A stretch of DNA of 8,020 nt from Candidatus Moranbacteria bacterium RIFCSPHIGHO2_02_FULL_40_12b. GTDB lineage: Bacteria > Patescibacteriota > Minisyncoccia > Moranbacterales > 2-12-FULL-40-10. Made by a program: the position numbers and the translations under genes. The DNA is taken from assembly GCA_001784725.1 (NCBI GenBank), contig MFRX01000015.1:1-8020 (forward strand), read 5' to 3'. The notes beneath the pieces are model-generated. The model did no database searches, was not told the DNA's origin, and saw only the letters and a list, made by a program, of their open reading frames with translations. Below are positions 5,704 to 8,020 of this stretch, piece by piece (the first letter of the stretch is position 1; each line of letters opens with the position of its first letter).

Positions 5704-7467
5704 ATGCTCAAATTACCGCGCAAAGCCATAGAAAAAATCGAGTCAGCTCCGCTCACTTTCCGGTCCTGGCTTATTTCTTTTACCGCGATTATTGCCGTCC
5801 GCATCCTAGTTGAGGAATGGATAGCAAGTGGGCTCAAAAATTCTACTCTAACCACTTTTTTTTACGGAATTTCCCACACTTTTCTTTTCTTTCTCCTTTC
5901 TTATTTACTAGTCGCTTTCCTGCTCCGTTATTTCCTTGGGGTCGAAACCAAAAAAATATTCAGCGCCCTGCTTTTTGGATATTTTCTGGTAATCACTCCG
6001 CCTATCATTGACCATGTTATTTCCGGCGGGGGAGGATTTTGGAGTTTTTATAAATTCGATTCATTGAGGGGGCTGGGAGAGAGATTTCTCACTTTTTTCG
6101 GAGACCGCTGGGATCTGGGGATTACCTATGGAGTCCGTTTTGAAGTGGCCGCCGCGCTGGTATTCATATTTATTTACAGCCTAATTAAAACTTCAGAAGA
6201 AAATTTTAAATTTGAAATTTTAAATTTTAAAATGATTTCTAAATTTTTAAATTTTATAAATTCTGTTTTATTTCAAAATTCAAAATTCAAAATTCAAAAT
6301 TCATCCATTTTTAAAAAAATAACATCTGCATTATATTCATTGATTATTACCTTTGTCTCCTACATTATATTTTTTATTTTAGGCACTTTTCCTTCATATT
6401 TAACCATTTTCACTCTGGGTTTTTCCAAGGGCTTTCTGGCAGTGAGAGATGTAGATATTGCCCAGATGTTTTTAAGCCCAGTAAAAATATTTTCCCGTGA
6501 AATCGCGGAAATAAAAAGCGCCCTTAGTATTAAGATGGTTTTGATTTATTCTTTGATGCTGTTCGCCGTTTCCGTTATTTATCTCTACCGCGAATACAAG
6601 AATAAATTGCTGGCGATTATCAGAAATTCCCGTCCGCCCCAGCTAATTTATCACCTTGGGCTTTTTTTCGTCGGTATGGGAATTTTTATCGCTTTCCAAG
6701 GAACGGCTCCAGAAATAACTTTATTCAACCTTTCTGCGCTGGCTCTCCTGATCATTTCTATTGCCGGATCATGGATCGCTTCGGTAATTATCAATGACAT
6801 CGAGGATGAAAAAATCGACCAAAAAACCAATCCTAATCGCCCTTTTATCAAAAAAGTTTTTGTATTGGAAGAATATCGAAAAATAGGGCAGGGAATTTTT
6901 TGGGTTTCCGTTATTTTCGCCGCCTTTGTCAGCCTGAAAATCGCTCTTTTGCTCGTAGCTTATCAGGCAATCGCTTTTTTATATTCCTCCTGGCCATTGC
7001 GCCTCAAGCGCTTTCCTTTTGTATCCACTTTCGTTTCCGCCATCGCTTCGCTTATGATCTTATTTTCCGGATTTATTTTGGTTTCTCCCGAACAAAACAT
7101 AAAAAACCTCCCTAATAACATAATCATCCTTTTAGTGATCGGTTTTACCCTGTCGCTTCCCGTCAAGGACTTCAAGGACATCGAGGGGGATGGGAAAGAA
7201 GGCGTCTTTACCATTCCGGTTTTTTTTGGCGAGCAATGGGGAAAACTAATCGTCGGCGGCGGAATTTTTTTATCCTATCTTTTGAGCGTTTTGCTTCTTA
7301 ATGAATTCCGGCTCTTTTGGTGGGCGATGCTTTCCGGCGGCGCGTCTTTCTGGTTGGTTAATAGTATGGGAGAAGGTAAAAAAATAAACCCACGCAATAT
7401 TTTTTGGTGGGTTATGGGAGTAGTGATTATTTACGGCATTATTCTGGTAAAAACTGTTTTTCTTTAA
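5704..7467 (+). CDS. UbiA-superfamily membrane prenyltransferase with an extra hydrophobic N-terminal half
   Basis: The C-terminal half (about residues 305-587) is a UbiA-type enzyme. The first aspartate motif is NDIEDEKID (Asn364, Asp365, Asp368, Asp372) followed by NPNRPF. The second is KDFKDIEGDGKEG (Asp489, Asp492, Asp496), close to the form in chlorophyll-synthase- or geranylgeranylglyceryl-phosphate-type members. These residues bind Mg-diphosphate of a prenyl donor, and the enzyme transfers the prenyl chain to an acceptor in the membrane; the acceptor cannot be told from sequence. Roughly eight membrane segments lie in this half. Residues 1-300 add about six more hydrophobic segments and no motif I recognise, making 587 residues against about 280-300 for a typical UbiA protein. 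Residues 166-200 are encoded by 7-bp repeats in a loop. There is no clear Shine-Dalgarno before the ATG. The stop overlaps that of the convergent gene at 7464. Confidence 0.8.
   Translation: MLKLPRKAIEKIESAPLTFRSWLISFTAIIAVRILVEEWIASGLKNSTLTTFFYGISHTFLFFLLSYLLVAFLLRYFLGVETKKIFSALLFGYFLVITPPIIDHVISGGGGFWSFYKFDSLRGLGERFLTFFGDRWDLGITYGVRFEVAAALVFIFIYSLIKTSEENFKFEILNFKMISKFLNFINSVLFQNSKFKIQNSSIFKKITSALYSLIITFVSYIIFFILGTFPSYLTIFTLGFSKGFLAVRDVDIAQMFLSPVKIFSREIAEIKSALSIKMVLIYSLMLFAVSVIYLYREYKNKLLAIIRNSRPPQLIYHLGLFFVGMGIFIAFQGTAPEITLFNLSALALLIISIAGSWIASVIINDIEDEKIDQKTNPNRPFIKKVFVLEEYRKIGQGIFWVSVIFAAFVSLKIALLLVAYQAIAFLYSSWPLRLKRFPFVSTFVSAIASLMILFSGFILVSPEQNIKNLPNNIIILLVIGFTLSLPVKDFKDIEGDGKEGVFTIPVFFGEQWGKLIVGGGIFLSYLLSVLLLNEFRLFWWAMLSGGASFWLVNSMGEGKKINPRNIFWWVMGVVIIYGIILVKTVFL
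6201..6235. repeat. 7-bp repeat array inside the UbiA-family gene (AAATTTT units)
   Basis: AAATTTT (6201-6207), AAATTTG (6208-6214), AAATTTT (6215-6221), AAATTTT (6222-6228), then AAAATGA. It reads ENFKFEILNFKM. The G at 6214 is the only departure from the unit in the first four copies; a T there would turn codon GAA (6214-6216) into TAA. The period weakens but AT-rich sequence continues to 6270. Confidence 0.75.
6272..6302. repeat. 7-bp repeat array inside the UbiA-family gene (TTCAAAA units)
   Basis: Four exact TTCAAAA units (6272-6299) plus TTC encode FQNSKFKIQNS at residues about 190-200. The unit is the same heptamer as AATTTTG at 4171-4198 read on the other strand, so two unrelated genes share it in the same orientation relative to their coding strands. 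Confidence 0.85.
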
Positions 7468-8006
7468 TCGTTTAACTTCTGAAAATAAAAATCCACGTCG
7501 GTTATCCATTTCTGGATGGCGTAGGCGTTATCCCAGGAGCAATCATATCCGCATTTCCAGATGACCATTTCCCGCGGGCTATCGCGCTTTTCTTCATTGA
7601 CTAATTCATCAATCCGGCCTGATACTGTGTTGACCGCATCTTTGGGGCTGTCAAAACAAGTATGTCCGCCACTACCCATTTTTTCTCTTTCCTGCCTGAA
7701 TCCCCAGTAATTATAACAGTCCTCACCATTAAGCTTGGGCGAGTGTTTCCCCCAGTCGCTTTCTTTTTTCGCGATTCCCACCAAAAAAGCGGCCACGACT
7801 TTGTCTTTTTTGGCGATATAGGGAACCATTCTTTCCATCGGGTAGCCCCTGACCATATTTTTAATTTCTTTTTCTGTTTTGGAAACTATTTTAACCGGCG
7901 TTTTTGTTTCTCCCGCGTCCTTATTCATTTGCCCGTCGGCGAAGTTTATCGCGAATACGAAAAACAGAAAGAACATCAGGAAAAAAATCGCCAGATAATT
8001 TTTCAA
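7464..8006 (-). CDS. Secreted lysozyme/glucosaminidase-like protein with four cysteines
   Basis: The 180-residue frame starts with a hydrophobic segment (residues 4-21), a signal peptide or membrane anchor, then a polar linker and a compact domain (about 55-178). The domain holds VGIAKKESDWGK (77-87), where Glu82 resembles the catalytic glutamate of lysozyme-like or glucosaminidase folds. It also has EDCYNYWGFR (96-104), GHTCFDSPKDAV (114-125) and WKCGYDCSWDN (150-160). Cys97, Cys117, Cys152 and Cys156 could form two disulfides outside the cell. Similar small proteins are common in Parcubacteria as I recall them, and a role in cleaving peptidoglycan is inferred. The start is uncertain: TTG at 8006 is the only in-window candidate near the hydrophobic segment, but the frame stays open to the right edge, so the true start may lie outside. 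The stop shares TTAA with the stop of the UbiA-family gene. Confidence 0.7.
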   Translation of the reverse strand: MKNYLAIFFLMFFLFFVFAINFADGQMNKDAGETKTPVKIVSKTEKEIKNMVRGYPMERMVPYIAKKDKVVAAFLVGIAKKESDWGKHSPKLNGEDCYNYWGFRQEREKMGSGGHTCFDSPKDAVNTVSGRIDELVNEEKRDSPREMVIWKCGYDCSWDNAYAIQKWITDVDFYFQKLND

Positions 8007-8020
8007 TTTCTCTTCATTAA

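Noticed and set aside
3523..6302. Heptamer arrays as a CRISPR array
   Set aside because: Units are seven bases without spacers and lie within conserved protein genes.

Overview
The window looks like chromosome from a small-genome bacterium of the Candidate Phyla Radiation (Patescibacteria, probably Parcubacteria-like). This is inferred from the protein repertoire: a LysM wall protein that breaks off just where a CHAP-type domain would begin, a small secreted four-cysteine lysozyme-like protein, a UbiA-type enzyme with an extra hydrophobic N-terminal half, and AT-rich short repeats placed inside coding genes. No rRNA, tRNA, CRISPR array or insertion sequence was seen. The genetic code appears standard: TGA ends the rhodanese gene exactly where the next gene starts.

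Layout. (1) 1-976, minus: 5' part of a LysM protein, cut by the left edge. (2) 977-1121: a compact divergent control region with two good sigma70-type promoters back to back, their -35 boxes lying in a perfect 8+8 bp inverted repeat. (3) 1122-2191, plus: a two-gene operon with a 4-base overlap, encoding an exported single-domain rhodanese and an exported tetraheme c-type cytochrome, with strong ribosome binding sites and a terminator at 2197-2225. (4) 2341-3294, plus: a XerD-type tyrosine recombinase with all catalytic residues. A palindromic repeat lies just before its start, supplying the ribosome binding site, and a second copy is inserted in frame inside the gene. (5) 3298-3360: a bidirectional terminator. 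(6) 3375-5582, minus: a PcrA/UvrD helicase carrying three in-frame arrays of 7-bp repeats. (7) 5704-7467, plus: a UbiA-superfamily membrane prenyltransferase with two further 7-bp arrays. (8) 7464-8006, minus: a secreted lysozyme-like protein whose stop codon overlaps that of the prenyltransferase gene.

Two themes stand out. First, the rhodanese/tetraheme cytochrome operon suggests electron transfer or sulfur chemistry outside the cytoplasm. That is unexpected among these neighbours, because such bacteria usually lack respiratory cytochromes and the machinery for attaching heme c. It may be a recent acquisition. Second, coding genes have absorbed repetitive DNA: a hairpin repeat in the recombinase, and heptanucleotide arrays in the helicase and prenyltransferase. 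The arrays sit in stop-free orientation, and in two arrays the off-consensus base is exactly the one that would otherwise make a stop codon. The remaining genes are housekeeping (recombination, helicase) or envelope functions (LysM protein, prenyl-lipid enzyme, wall-active protein) and do not form one pathway.
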